From: Burkholderia sp. GAS332 | Lineage (GTDB): Bacteria > Pseudomonadota > Gammaproteobacteria > Burkholderiales > Burkholderiaceae | Assembly: GCA_900142905.1 (NCBI GenBank) | Contig: FSRV01000001.1 | Location: forward strand, 1,302,001-1,366,000 | Length of the DNA stretch: 64,000 nt | Direction: 5' to 3' | Shown: positions 28,354 through 36,553 of the stretch, piece by piece | Position numbering within the stretch: the stretch's first letter is position 1 | Layout of the letters: every line of letters starts with the position of its first letter | Made by a program: the position numbers and the translations under genes | The notes under the pieces: model-generated | What the model saw: the letters and a program-made list of their open reading frames with translations, nothing else | Databases searched by the model: none | Told to the model about the DNA's origin: nothing

Positions 28354-29934
28354 TTACTGCTTGATGTTCAACGCGGCCGTCAGATCGCCCATCGGCTTGC
28401 TGCCGTTGCTGACCAGCGCGGCATCACGCGTCGAGATACCCGGCAGCGTCGGCAGCGAGTAGCGGCGCGTGATGAAACGCAGGATCGACGTCGTGTCGTA
28501 CTGCGTGTGATCGACGAAACCCTTCTTCGCGTACGGCGAGATGATCAGCGCCGGAATGCGCGTGCCCGGACCCCAACGATCGGCCTTCGGCGGCGCCACG
28601 TGATCCCAGAAGCCGCCGTTTTCGTCATACGTCACAACCACCAGCATGTTGTTCCACTGCGGGCTTTTCTGCAGATGCGAGATCACGTCGGCAATGTGCT
28701 GGTCGCCCGACGCGACGTCGGTGTAACCCGCGTGCTCGTTCAGGTTGCCTTGCGGCTTGTAGAACGACACTTGCGGCAGCGTGCCGGCATCGATCGCCTT
28801 GATGAACTCGGAGCCTGCCATGCCGCCGTCGAGCAAGTGCTGCGAGCGGTTCGCGGAGCCCGGGGCGAGATCGGCGAAGTAGTTGAACGGCTGGTGATGC
28901 GGCTGGAAGTTCGGCGCCGTCAGATTCGCACCGTAGATCACGTTCGACGTGCCGTTTTGCGCCGCCGACACCGCCGCGCCCCACGCGCCGCCGTACCACG
29001 CCCACGACACCTTCGCGTTGTTCAGCAGATCGCCGATGTGCTGTTGTGTCTGAGCCGGCAGCGTGGTGGCCGCGGTCGGGTCGGCCAGGTTGGCGTCGCC
29101 ACCCGAAGCCGCCTTGTTGCCGCTCGGCTGATACGGCGGCTGCATCGTGTTGATCGCGTAGAAGTCAGGCGTCAGGTTGCCCGACAGCACGTATTTCGGC
29201 GGACCGCTCAGTGCCGAAGCCGGCGAATTGGTTGCCAACTTCAGCGTGACGCCGTCGTTTTCCACCGCCGAGATCGAGCTGGCTGCCGGGCTCTTGTCCG
29301 CATTCGGATAGGTCGGCGTGCAAGCGCAAACCAGCCACTGATGATTCAGGAACGAGCCGCCGAACGCGCCCATGAAGAAGTTGTCGGCCAGCGTGTACTG
29401 CTGGGCGATCTTCCACAACGGCAGCTTGTCGGCGTTGAGCGTGTAGTGCCCCATGACGAGGCCGCCGGAATCCGCCCACGCGGCGAACTTGTCGTTCTTG
29501 CCGCCATTGATCTGCATCTGGTTTTCATAGAAGCGGTGATACAGATCGCGCGTCGTGGCCGTGATCGGCGTGTTGAAGCCCTTCGGGTCGTCGATGGCGA
29601 ACGGGCTATTCGGCAGGTTGGCGGTCATCGCTTGCGTCACCGCCGGCGTCACGCCGGTTTGCGTCAGACCGTTCCACACTTGCGGCAGCGTGGCGAGCGG
29701 CGTGCCGTTGCGGTCGACCTGGGTGGCGCTCGTGGCCGTCACGTTCTGCAGACCGTTGGCGCCCGGGAAGTTACCGTACAGATTGTCGAAGCTGCGATTC
29801 TCCGCGTAGATCACCACGACCGTCTTGATCGACGTGATGTCCGGTTGCGTGGTGACGTTGTCGCCGCCGCACGCATACAGGCTCAATGCTGCTGCGATCG
29901 CGATAGGCGTCGCGCAGATCAGTTTTTTGTTCAT
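28354..29934 (-). CDS. Secreted phosphoesterase / acid phosphatase (alkaline-phosphatase superfamily, PF04185 type)
   Basis: A 526-residue exported enzyme. Signal MNKKLICATPIAIAAALSLYAC ends in a lipobox-like LYAC. Family motifs are VVVIYAENRSFDNLYGNFPGANG (metal-binding and nucleophile region), a central HYTLNADKLPLWKIAQQYTLADNFFMGAFGGSFLNHQWL, and VVTYDENGGFWDHVAPPKADRWGPGTRIPALIISPYAKKGFVDHTQYDT at the C-terminal side. Members include AcpA-like acid phosphatases and bacterial phospholipases C; I cannot separate these by eye. A Pho-box-like repeat lies ~90 bases upstream, consistent with phosphate scavenging. Confidence 0.85.
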   Translation of the reverse strand: MNKKLICATPIAIAAALSLYACGGDNVTTQPDITSIKTVVVIYAENRSFDNLYGNFPGANGLQNVTATSATQVDRNGTPLATLPQVWNGLTQTGVTPAVTQAMTANLPNSPFAIDDPKGFNTPITATTRDLYHRFYENQMQINGGKNDKFAAWADSGGLVMGHYTLNADKLPLWKIAQQYTLADNFFMGAFGGSFLNHQWLVCACTPTYPNADKSPAASSISAVENDGVTLKLATNSPASALSGPPKYVLSGNLTPDFYAINTMQPPYQPSGNKAASGGDANLADPTAATTLPAQTQQHIGDLLNNAKVSWAWYGGAWGAAVSAAQNGTSNVIYGANLTAPNFQPHHQPFNYFADLAPGSANRSQHLLDGGMAGSEFIKAIDAGTLPQVSFYKPQGNLNEHAGYTDVASGDQHIADVISHLQKSPQWNNMLVVVTYDENGGFWDHVAPPKADRWGPGTRIPALIISPYAKKGFVDHTQYDTTSILRFITRRYSLPTLPGISTRDAALVSNGSKPMGDLTAALNIKQ

Positions 29935-30021
29935 TTAGTGTGTGTTCTCTCTCTCGCGTTGGGGATGGGCCGCGTACCTTGCTTACACGTCTGGCCGCGA
30001 GCGAAAGTTTGAATAAGGTAT

Positions 30022-30039
30022 TTGACAGAAAGATGTAAA
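30022..30039 (-). promoter_or_regulatory. Pho-box-like repeat upstream of the phosphoesterase
   Basis: The minus strand reads TTTACATCTTTCTGTCAA: CTGTCAA matches 6/7 of the half-site, TTTACAT only 4/7, spacer CTTT. It is about 88-105 bases upstream of the start. Confidence 0.4.
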
Positions 30040-30080
30040 TAATTACGAATTGCTTGGATTTCGATATTTTCGTCGGCTGT

Positions 30081-30098
30081 ATGTCATTTAAACGACAT
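30081..30098. promoter_or_regulatory. Palindrome in the divergent promoter region
   Basis: ATGTCATTTAAACGACAT is an 18-base palindrome with one mismatched pair (arms ATGTC/GACAT, TTTAAA centre). It lies between the phosphoesterase and peroxidase genes and is a candidate operator. Confidence 0.45.
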
Positions 30099-30149
30099 GT
30101 CGATGAAATACGCTCCCGGACTTCAATATCGCAAACTCACATCATTCAT

Positions 30150-31628
30150 ATGCGGCTTGGTCTCACGGGGATTTGGGAAACGGCGGTTCAGCCGCAAGCG
30201 CTGCGGCGTGCGCGGCGGCCGGCAGGCATAGGCGCGATGCTGTCCATGTCGCTCGCGGCACTGACTATGACCTTGGCAGCCTGCGATGCGGGCTCGCCGG
30301 CAGCGGGCGGCAAGGCCAATGCAAGCGGCAATGCGCAAGTGAATGCCAAGGCGGATCTGAACGCCAGTGCCAACGCGAGCGTCGAGGCTCAAGCGAATGC
30401 GTCGCCTGCATCCGGGCCCATGGCGGCCTCTGCGGTGAAAGTGGGCGCTCACGAAGCCGGCCAGACCCGCGCGCAAGTCTACGAGTCCGTGCGGCAGATG
30501 ACGGCGCTGGGTAAGCAACTGTTCTTCGACGCGTCGCTGTCCGGCTCGGGCAAGCTGGCGTGCGCGTCGTGCCACAGTCCCGATCACGGCTTTTCGCCAG
30601 CGAATTCGCTCTCGGTACAACTGGGCGGCAACGACATGCGCCGCACCGGCATGCGCGCCGCGCCGACGCTCAAGTACCTGCAATCGGTGCCGGCGTTCGC
30701 CGAGCACTATCACGAGTCGGACGACGAAGGCGATGAAAGCGTGGATGCCGGGCCGACCGGCGGCTTGACGTGGGACGGCCGGGTCGACCGCGGCTCGGAC
30801 CAGGCGCGCATACCGCTGCTGTCCTCATTCGAAATGGGCAGCACACCGGCGAAGGTCACGGCGGCGGTGAAAGCCGCGCCGTATGCCGACGCTTTCCGCG
30901 CGGCATTTGGCGAACATATTTTCGACAGCGACGACGCCACCTTCAAAGCGGTGCTGCAAGCGCTGGAAACCTTCGAGCAGACGCCCGAGATTTTTTATCC
31001 GTACACCAGCAAGTACGACGCGTATCTGGCCGGCAAAGCACAATTGACGAAGGCCGAGCTACGTGGTCTGCAAATCTTCAATGACGAAAAGAAGGGCAAC
31101 TGCGCGAGCTGCCACATCAGCCAGCGCACCATGGATGGCGCACCGCCGCAGTTCAGCGACTTCGGTCTGATTGCGATCGGCGTGCCGCGCAACCGCTCGC
31201 TGAGTGTGAATCGCGATCCGCATTTCTACGACCTCGGCGCATGCGGGCCGGAGCGTACCGACCTGGACGGCCGCGCCGAGTTTTGCGGCATCTTCCGTAC
31301 GCCGACGCTGCGCAACGTCGCGTTGAAGAAGAGTTTCTTCCACAACGGCATCTACCATTCTCTGGATCAGGTGCTGCGCTTCTATGCGCAACGCGACACG
31401 AATCCGGAAAAGTTTTATCCGGTCTCGAAGCGCAAAGTGCAGAAGTTCGACGATCTGCCGCAGCGGTACTGGGCCAATCTGAATACCGAGCCGCCGTTCG
31501 ATCGCAAGCCGGGTGACAAGCCGGCGCTCGACGAAGCTGAAATCAAGGACGTGGTCGCGTTTTTGAATACGCTGACGGATGGATATAAAGCGGGCGATAA
31601 AGTGGGAAACAGCGCGGCCGCGAATTGA
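30150..31628 (+). CDS. Di-haem cytochrome c peroxidase / MauG family lipoprotein
   Basis: About 492 residues. The N terminus carries a twin-arginine-poor signal and lipobox (TLAAC, Cys45), followed by a low-complexity Ala/Asn linker (about 52-90). Two CXXCH haem sites (CASCH at 138-142 and 318-322) define the CcpA/MauG superfamily, which reduces peroxide or performs oxidative chemistry with periplasmic electron donors. Conserved LGKQLFFDASLSGSGKLACASCH and the C-terminal FRTPTLRNVALKKSFFHNGIYHSL are present. The start is uncertain: ATG 30150 is chosen, but ATG 30237 just before the hydrophobic core would also give a lipoprotein signal. Confidence 0.88.
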   Translation: MRLGLTGIWETAVQPQALRRARRPAGIGAMLSMSLAALTMTLAACDAGSPAAGGKANASGNAQVNAKADLNASANASVEAQANASPASGPMAASAVKVGAHEAGQTRAQVYESVRQMTALGKQLFFDASLSGSGKLACASCHSPDHGFSPANSLSVQLGGNDMRRTGMRAAPTLKYLQSVPAFAEHYHESDDEGDESVDAGPTGGLTWDGRVDRGSDQARIPLLSSFEMGSTPAKVTAAVKAAPYADAFRAAFGEHIFDSDDATFKAVLQALETFEQTPEIFYPYTSKYDAYLAGKAQLTKAELRGLQIFNDEKKGNCASCHISQRTMDGAPPQFSDFGLIAIGVPRNRSLSVNRDPHFYDLGACGPERTDLDGRAEFCGIFRTPTLRNVALKKSFFHNGIYHSLDQVLRFYAQRDTNPEKFYPVSKRKVQKFDDLPQRYWANLNTEPPFDRKPGDKPALDEAEIKDVVAFLNTLTDGYKAGDKVGNSAAAN

Positions 31629-31685
31629 TCGCCGGGCGATGACTGCGCCGCCGGTCGGGGGCGGCACGTGCCGCCGCGGGCGTGG

Positions 31686-31925
31686 TCAGTTGCTTGCGCC
31701 CGCAAGGATGTAATAGCAGGCGGCAAGCAGCAGTGCGAACGACATCAGGAGGCAAGCTGTGCCAACGCGTGTCAGCAGATTGGGCCAGCGCGCGCGAGGG
31801 AGGTTGTCCATTTGCACGATGCGTCGCGCAAGACCGGGGTCCCGTCTGATGGCGAGCGGCATAAGCGCGACGCAAAAGATCGCGAGCGCGACGGCGAAGG
31901 CTTCGAGAGCAAACGAGAGGTCCAT
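31686..31925 (-). CDS. Small two-helix membrane protein (79 aa)
   Basis: Two hydrophobic helices (residues ~4-25 and ~53-74) linked by a basic loop (RRDPGLARRIVQMDNLPRARW), which fits an inner-membrane hairpin with the loop inside. No family recognised, and no strong ribosome site before ATG 31925. It is convergent with the peroxidase gene. Confidence 0.55.
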   Translation of the reverse strand: MDLSFALEAFAVALAIFCVALMPLAIRRDPGLARRIVQMDNLPRARWPNLLTRVGTACLLMSFALLLAACYYILAGASN

Positions 31926-32206
31926 AAGGCGGCGTGGGAAGCTTGATCAGCGCGACAGCGCAACAGGCCTATCTTAAGAAGACGTTTCATAAGAAAATAT
32001 GAGACTCGTCCTAAAACGTCCGAGCAGCCGTCGTGCCCATTCGTTCCCGACAGACGGACGCCGGGTGTTGCAGGCTCCCGCGGGTCGCCGCAGGGCCGCA
32101 TCCGGGCATCACGTTGGGGGCGACATGCTATGCTTTTGGGGTCCAGATCACGAGGCGCCATGAGCGCGCTCGAGACCGCCGAATTACTCTTCGAGGAGAA
32201 CTCTTC

Positions 32207-32596
32207 ATGTCGATGCGAACCCGTGCCCTGTTTCACTTGACCGTCGGTGGCCTGCTGCTTGGTGGCGCCATCGGCGCGCAAGCGGCGAACCTCGGTTTTC
32301 TGAACGACACGCCGATTACCTACATGAAGCAACGCGATATCGATTCGATCAAGAGCGCGGTCATCACCGCCTTGAATGACAAGCAGGACGGCGAAAGCAC
32401 GAACTGGGTCAACGAAGGTACCGGCAACAGCGTCAAGATCGACGCGACGATCACCATCGCCAGCACCGCGAAGGACGGCGAGCGTACCTGCCGCGACGTC
32501 GGCGTCGTGCTGAATGCAAAAGGGCAGTCGATGAGCCTGCGTCCGCAGTTCTGCAAGCAGGACAGCGGCACCTGGCAATTGCAGAAAAAGCACTGA
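32207..32596 (+). CDS. Exported small protein resembling RT0821/Lpp0805 surface-antigen domain
   Basis: A 129-residue precursor. A signal peptide (MRTRALFHLTVGGLLLGGAIGAQA) is followed by a domain with the layout of the bacterial surface-antigen family: an early helix (KQRDIDSIKSAVITALNDKQDGESTNWVN), alternating strands, and paired cysteines in RTCRDVGVVLNAKGQSMSLRPQFCKQDSGTWQLQ. GAGGAG about eight bases before ATG 32207 supports the start. It is probably periplasmic or outer-membrane associated. The family link is by eye and tentative. Confidence 0.75.
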   Translation: MSMRTRALFHLTVGGLLLGGAIGAQAANLGFLNDTPITYMKQRDIDSIKSAVITALNDKQDGESTNWVNEGTGNSVKIDATITIASTAKDGERTCRDVGVVLNAKGQSMSLRPQFCKQDSGTWQLQKKH

Positions 32597-32678
32597 GCGT
32601 GCGGGCCGGTATGACGAGCCGCGCCGGCTTGCCGCCGGCGCAGCCTGAAGCCGTGCGTTCTTGCGGTGCGTTGCGGCG

Positions 32679-33128
32679 ATGAGCGCGCGGGTCGTCTCGT
32701 GTGGCGTCGTACTGCTCGACCCCGACGGTCGGGTGCTGCTTGCGCACGCCACCGAAACGTCTCACTGGGACGTTCCGAAAGGACACGGCGAAGAGGGCGA
32801 AGCGCCCCACGTTACGGCGTTGCGAGAGATGGTCGAGGAGACCGGTATCGTGATCGAGCCCGGGCGTCTGAAGGATCTCGGACTGTTCGTCTACCGCCGC
32901 GACAAGGATCTGCATCTGTTCGCGGCGCGTGCGACCGCTGACGAGCTCGACTTGACTGTGTGCACTTGCACGTCGCTGTTTCCGCGCCGCTCTGACGGCA
33001 CGCTGATTCCCGAAATGGACGCCTACCGCTGGGCCGCGCCGGACGAAGTCGAGCGGTACGCGAGCCGCAGTCTCACGCGGCTCTTTCAGACCACGCTTTC
33101 GCTCGCGGAACTGCATCGAACGCTATAG
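32679..33128 (+). CDS. Nudix hydrolase
   Basis: About 149 residues. The Nudix box is complete: GHGEEGEAPHVTALREMVEETGI (G-x5-E-x7-RE-x2-EE-x-G). The beginning (SCGVVLLDPDGRVLLAHATETSHWDVPKG) resembles diadenosine-polyphosphate or dinucleotide-type Nudix enzymes. It would hydrolyse a nucleoside diphosphate linked to another group; the substrate cannot be told from sequence. No clear ribosome site. An upstream GTG (32661) is an alternative start. Confidence 0.85.
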   Translation: MSARVVSCGVVLLDPDGRVLLAHATETSHWDVPKGHGEEGEAPHVTALREMVEETGIVIEPGRLKDLGLFVYRRDKDLHLFAARATADELDLTVCTCTSLFPRRSDGTLIPEMDAYRWAAPDEVERYASRSLTRLFQTTLSLAELHRTL

Positions 33129-33200
33129 CGGTGGATTTAACGCTACAGCTATAGCGGTAGCGTTGGCGCCACCCATACCCACACGGTTTGCCTGACGCGC

Positions 33201-34208
33201 TCAGTCGAGCGCGCGGTCGTTCGGGTGCGCGAATAGCGTGCGGTTCTGTTCCGACAGCGGAAAATTCAGATTGATGCCGTGCGGCGGAATCGGCTGCGTG
33301 AACCACTGGTTATACAGACGTTCCGTGTCGCCGCCAGTCTGCCCGCGCGCGATCACCCCGTTCACGAGCGTGCGGAACGGCTCATCGCCCTTGCGAAACA
33401 TGCAGGCGTAGACCTCGGAACCGAGTGGCGTACCGGTCACCACGAAGTCGTCGGGGTGCGGGTCGGTCGATTTGAAGCCGTACACGATCGGCTCGTCCAT
33501 CACGAAGGCCACCGCCCGGTCATCCTTGAGCGCGGCGAATGCTTCAGGATGATCGCGCGCGCTCGTGATGCGCATGTTCAGGTGCTTCTCGGTGTTCAGG
33601 CGGCGCAGCAGGCGCTCGTCGGAGGTGCCCGCGGTCGTCACCACCGTCTTACCGGCCAGGTCCGGAAAATCCGTGATACCGCTGCTCTTGCGAGCGATCA
33701 TGCGCACCGCGTACTGGAAGATGCTGTTCGAGAAGGCGGCCACGTTTTCGCGTTCCACCGTATGCGTGGTCGAGCCGCATTCCAGATCGATCTGATTGTT
33801 CAGCAACATCGGCGTGCGGTTCGACGAGGTCACCGTGATTTCGTGCACCTTCAGTTGCGGCAGGCCGAGTGTTTTCTTGATTTCGTCGACGATCTGCAGC
33901 GCGATGCTCTGCGAGTAACCGACCGTGCCCTTGCCGTCGAAGTACGAGAAGGGAATCGACGCTTCACGCACGCCGAGCACGACCACGCCGTCGTCGTGGA
34001 TTTTCTTCAGTGTGCCCGTGAGTTCTTGCGCATGAGCAGGGCAGGCGAGCGACGCCGCGCCGAATGCGACCGACGCCATGAGTGCGCAACGCATGCTGTG
34101 TGCGACACGTAAGGCGCGGGTCATGCGCGTAGCAGGAACGGTACGCGTGTGACGCGTGCCTTGTGCTGCGCCCCATGCACGTGCCCCGCGGCGGGCTGCA
34201 ACTTTCAT
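33201..34208 (-). CDS. Glutamate/aspartate-type ABC transporter substrate-binding protein (orphan GltI-like)
   Basis: A 335-residue precursor with a long basic N-region and a signal (CALMASVAFGAASLACPAHA). The mature part follows SBP family 3: LTGTLKKIHDDGVVVLGVREASIPFSYFDGKGTVGYSQSIALQIVDEI, the ligand-contact LNNQIDLECGSTTHTVER, LAGKTVVTTAGTSDERLLRRLN and DDRAVAFVMDEPIVYG. This is close to E. coli GltI, the periplasmic glutamate/aspartate receptor. No gltJKL permease or ATPase is adjacent, so it must use subunits encoded elsewhere. GGGAGG five bases before ATG 34208 fixes the start. Confidence 0.88.
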   Translation of the reverse strand: MKVAARRGARAWGAAQGTRHTRTVPATRMTRALRVAHSMRCALMASVAFGAASLACPAHAQELTGTLKKIHDDGVVVLGVREASIPFSYFDGKGTVGYSQSIALQIVDEIKKTLGLPQLKVHEITVTSSNRTPMLLNNQIDLECGSTTHTVERENVAAFSNSIFQYAVRMIARKSSGITDFPDLAGKTVVTTAGTSDERLLRRLNTEKHLNMRITSARDHPEAFAALKDDRAVAFVMDEPIVYGFKSTDPHPDDFVVTGTPLGSEVYACMFRKGDEPFRTLVNGVIARGQTGGDTERLYNQWFTQPIPPHGINLNFPLSEQNRTLFAHPNDRALD

Positions 34209-34276
34209 CGGGCCTCCCTCACTGGCGCGTGCACCTATGCCGCGCTGTCTTTGTCGATGGAACATGATGCAACGAA

Positions 34277-34310
34277 ACGGCGTGCATCCCACTCACGGGA
34301 TGCACGCCGT
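34277..34310 (-). terminator. Perfect 14-bp hairpin between glnS and the binding-protein gene
   Basis: ACGGCGTGCATCCC (34277-34290), loop ACTCAC, and its complement (34297-34310). On the minus strand it is followed by TTCGTT, so it likely ends glnS transcription, or attenuates it into the downstream gene. Confidence 0.75.
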
Positions 34311-34349
34311 ATTCAAATCAGATGCGCTCCGTGCTGCAGCGGCTCCAGC

Positions 34350-36059
34350 TTACGCCGGCTTGCCCCAGCTGTCGCGCAAGCTGACGATGCGATTGAACAC
34401 GGGCTTGCCCGGTTTCGAATCGACACGGTCGGCCACGAAATAGCCATGGCGCTCGAACTGATAGCGCTGTTCCGGCAACGCGTCGCTCGCACCCGGTTCC
34501 AGGTACGCATTGACTACACGCTTGGAATCCGGATTCAGCGCCTCGAGGAAGTCGCGGCCACCGGCGTCCGGTTGCGGTTCCTTGAACAGACGGTCGTAGA
34601 TCCGCACTTCGGCCGGGACTGCGGCTGCCGCGCTGACCCAGTGAATGTTGCCCTTGACCTTGTAGGTGTTCGCGCCTTCCGTGCCCGATTTGCTGTCCGG
34701 GAAGTAGTTGCAGTGGACGGCGACGATGTTGCCGTTCTCGTCCTTGTCCGCACCGATGCACTCGACCACATAGCCGTAGCGCAGGCGCACCTTGTTGCCC
34801 GGGAACAGGCGGAAATAGCCCTTCGGCGGCGTTTCGTTGTAGTCGTCGCGTTCGATCCACAGCTCGCGCGAGATCGGGAACTCCCGAACCCCCATTTCCG
34901 GATGATGCGGGTGGACCGGCGCATTGCACGTTTCGGTCACGCCTTCGGGGAAGTTGTCGATGATCAGCTTGACCGGATCGAGCACGGCAGCGGTGCGCGG
35001 CGCCTTGTCGTCCAGATCGTCGCGCAGCGCGCCTTCGAACACGCTCATGTCGATCCACGAATCGACCTTGGTGACGCCAATGCGCTCGCAGAACAACTGG
35101 ATCGCTTCCGGCGTGAAGCCGCGGCGGCGCACACCGACGATGGTGGGCATGCGCGGATCGTCCCAGCCCTCGACATGGCCTTCGGTCACCAGTTGCAGCA
35201 GCTTGCGCTTGCTGGTGATGGCGTAGGTCAGGTTCAGGCGCGAAAACTCGATCTGTTGCGGCAGTGGGCGCGTGAAAATCCCGGCTTCGGCCAGCTCATT
35301 CAGAATCCAGTCGTACAGCGGACGATGGTCTTCGAACTCGAGCGTGCACAGCGAATGCGTGATGTTTTCCAACGCGTCCGAGATGCAGTGCGTGTAGTCG
35401 TACATCGGGTACACGCACCAGGTGTCGCCGGTGCGGTAGTGGTGCGCAAAGCGGATCCGGTAGATAACCGGGTCGCGCATGTTGAAGTTCGGCGACGACA
35501 TGTCGATCTTCGCGCGCAGCACGTGCTCGCCTTCCTTGAACTCGCCGGCTTTCATGCGGCGGAACAGGTCGAGGTTTTCCTGCACCGAACGCTCGCGGAA
35601 GCGCGACGGCGTGCCGACTTCGGAGGCCGAGCCGCGGTTCGCGCGCATTTCTTCGGCCGACTGACTGTCCACATACGCCTTGCCGCGCTCGATCAGCAGT
35701 TCGGCGAATTCGTACAGCTTGTCGTAGTAGTCGCTCGCGAAGTAGAGCTGGTCCTTGCCGTCTTTTTCCCACTCGAAACCGAGCCAGCGCACGGAGTCGA
35801 TGATCGAGTCGACGTACTCGACGCTTTCCTTTTCCGGATTCGTATCGTCGAAGCGCAGATGGCACACGCCGCCGTAGCTGCGCGCCACGCCGAAGTTCAG
35901 GCAGATGCTCTTGGCGTGACCGATGTGCAGGTAGCCGTTCGGCTCGGGCGGAAAGCGCGTTTCGACGCGCTGGCCCCACTTGCCGGTGCGGTTGTCTTCG
36001 TCAATGATGTTGCGGATGAAATTGGATGCCGCTGGCGCGTCGTTGCGTTCGGTATTCAT
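34350..36059 (-). CDS. glnS: Glutaminyl-tRNA synthetase
   Basis: A 569-residue class I synthetase that charges tRNA-Gln. The HIGH motif is in [22 protein letters not shown] (about residues 35-56), and the KMSKS-equivalent is in [17 protein letters not shown]. The C-terminal anticodon-binding barrels contain [15 protein letters not shown] and [26 protein letters not shown] 36059 ([20 protein letters not shown]) is chosen; a longer in-frame start adds 14 residues. It neighbours a glutamate-type binding protein and ggt, giving a glutamate/glutamine theme. Confidence 0.96.
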   Translation of the reverse strand: MNTERNDAPAASNFIRNIIDEDNRTGKWGQRVETRFPPEPNGYLHIGHAKSICLNFGVARSYGGVCHLRFDDTNPEKESVEYVDSIIDSVRWLGFEWEKDGKDQLYFASDYYDKLYEFAELLIERGKAYVDSQSAEEMRANRGSASEVGTPSRFRERSVQENLDLFRRMKAGEFKEGEHVLRAKIDMSSPNFNMRDPVIYRIRFAHHYRTGDTWCVYPMYDYTHCISDALENITHSLCTLEFEDHRPLYDWILNELAEAGIFTRPLPQQIEFSRLNLTYAITSKRKLLQLVTEGHVEGWDDPRMPTIVGVRRRGFTPEAIQLFCERIGVTKVDSWIDMSVFEGALRDDLDDKAPRTAAVLDPVKLIIDNFPEGVTETCNAPVHPHHPEMGVREFPISRELWIERDDYNETPPKGYFRLFPGNKVRLRYGYVVECIGADKDENGNIVAVHCNYFPDSKSGTEGANTYKVKGNIHWVSAAAAVPAEVRIYDRLFKEPQPDAGGRDFLEALNPDSKRVVNAYLEPGASDALPEQRYQFERHGYFVADRVDSKPGKPVFNRIVSLRDSWGKPA

Positions 36060-36553
36060 GCGAGAAGGTGAAAGTCTGTCGGGGACGCGCAATGCGCCCA
36101 CTTATCCGTCAATTCTACCTGACGCGTTCGCTCGCGGCAGGCGAGTGCGGCGCGCAGCCAACGTTTGAGCGGTTTTGACCATTTTTTGGGGTCGGGCGGG
36201 ATCCTGCAAGCTGAGTTTAAGGTGCTGTAACAGGAGGTAAAACGGTTTGTTGACGCGGTCCACGGCGACTTACGATGCGGGCGGCGCACTCTCCACGCGC
36301 CGCGCACGGGCGACATGTTCGCCCACGGATTTTTTCCCCGGCGCCGCTTTGCGCCCGTGCGGCGCAAGTCAGACAGCCTCGCCGCCCACCCGCGCCCCGC
36401 TCAACCCGTTTCGGATTGCGCTGCCTGCGCCCTGTCGTGCAGCGCCGACCGAAGCGCTGCCGGGCGCGCAGGCCGCCTCACCCATTGGGCCGCCCTGGCA
36501 CGGATGCTTTCCGTTCGTGCAACATGGCGCTCCTAGTTCCCGGAGTTTCTCGG
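36060..36553. other. Long divergent gap between glnS and ggt
   Basis: 494 bases without a supported gene. An AGGAGG at about 36231 followed by a TTG-initiated frame is present, but its product is low-complexity Pro/Ala/Arg. A weak promoter-like pair TTGACG (36250-36255) and TACGAT (36271-36276) is 15 bases apart. The second half is strikingly CG-rich. Confidence 0.45.
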
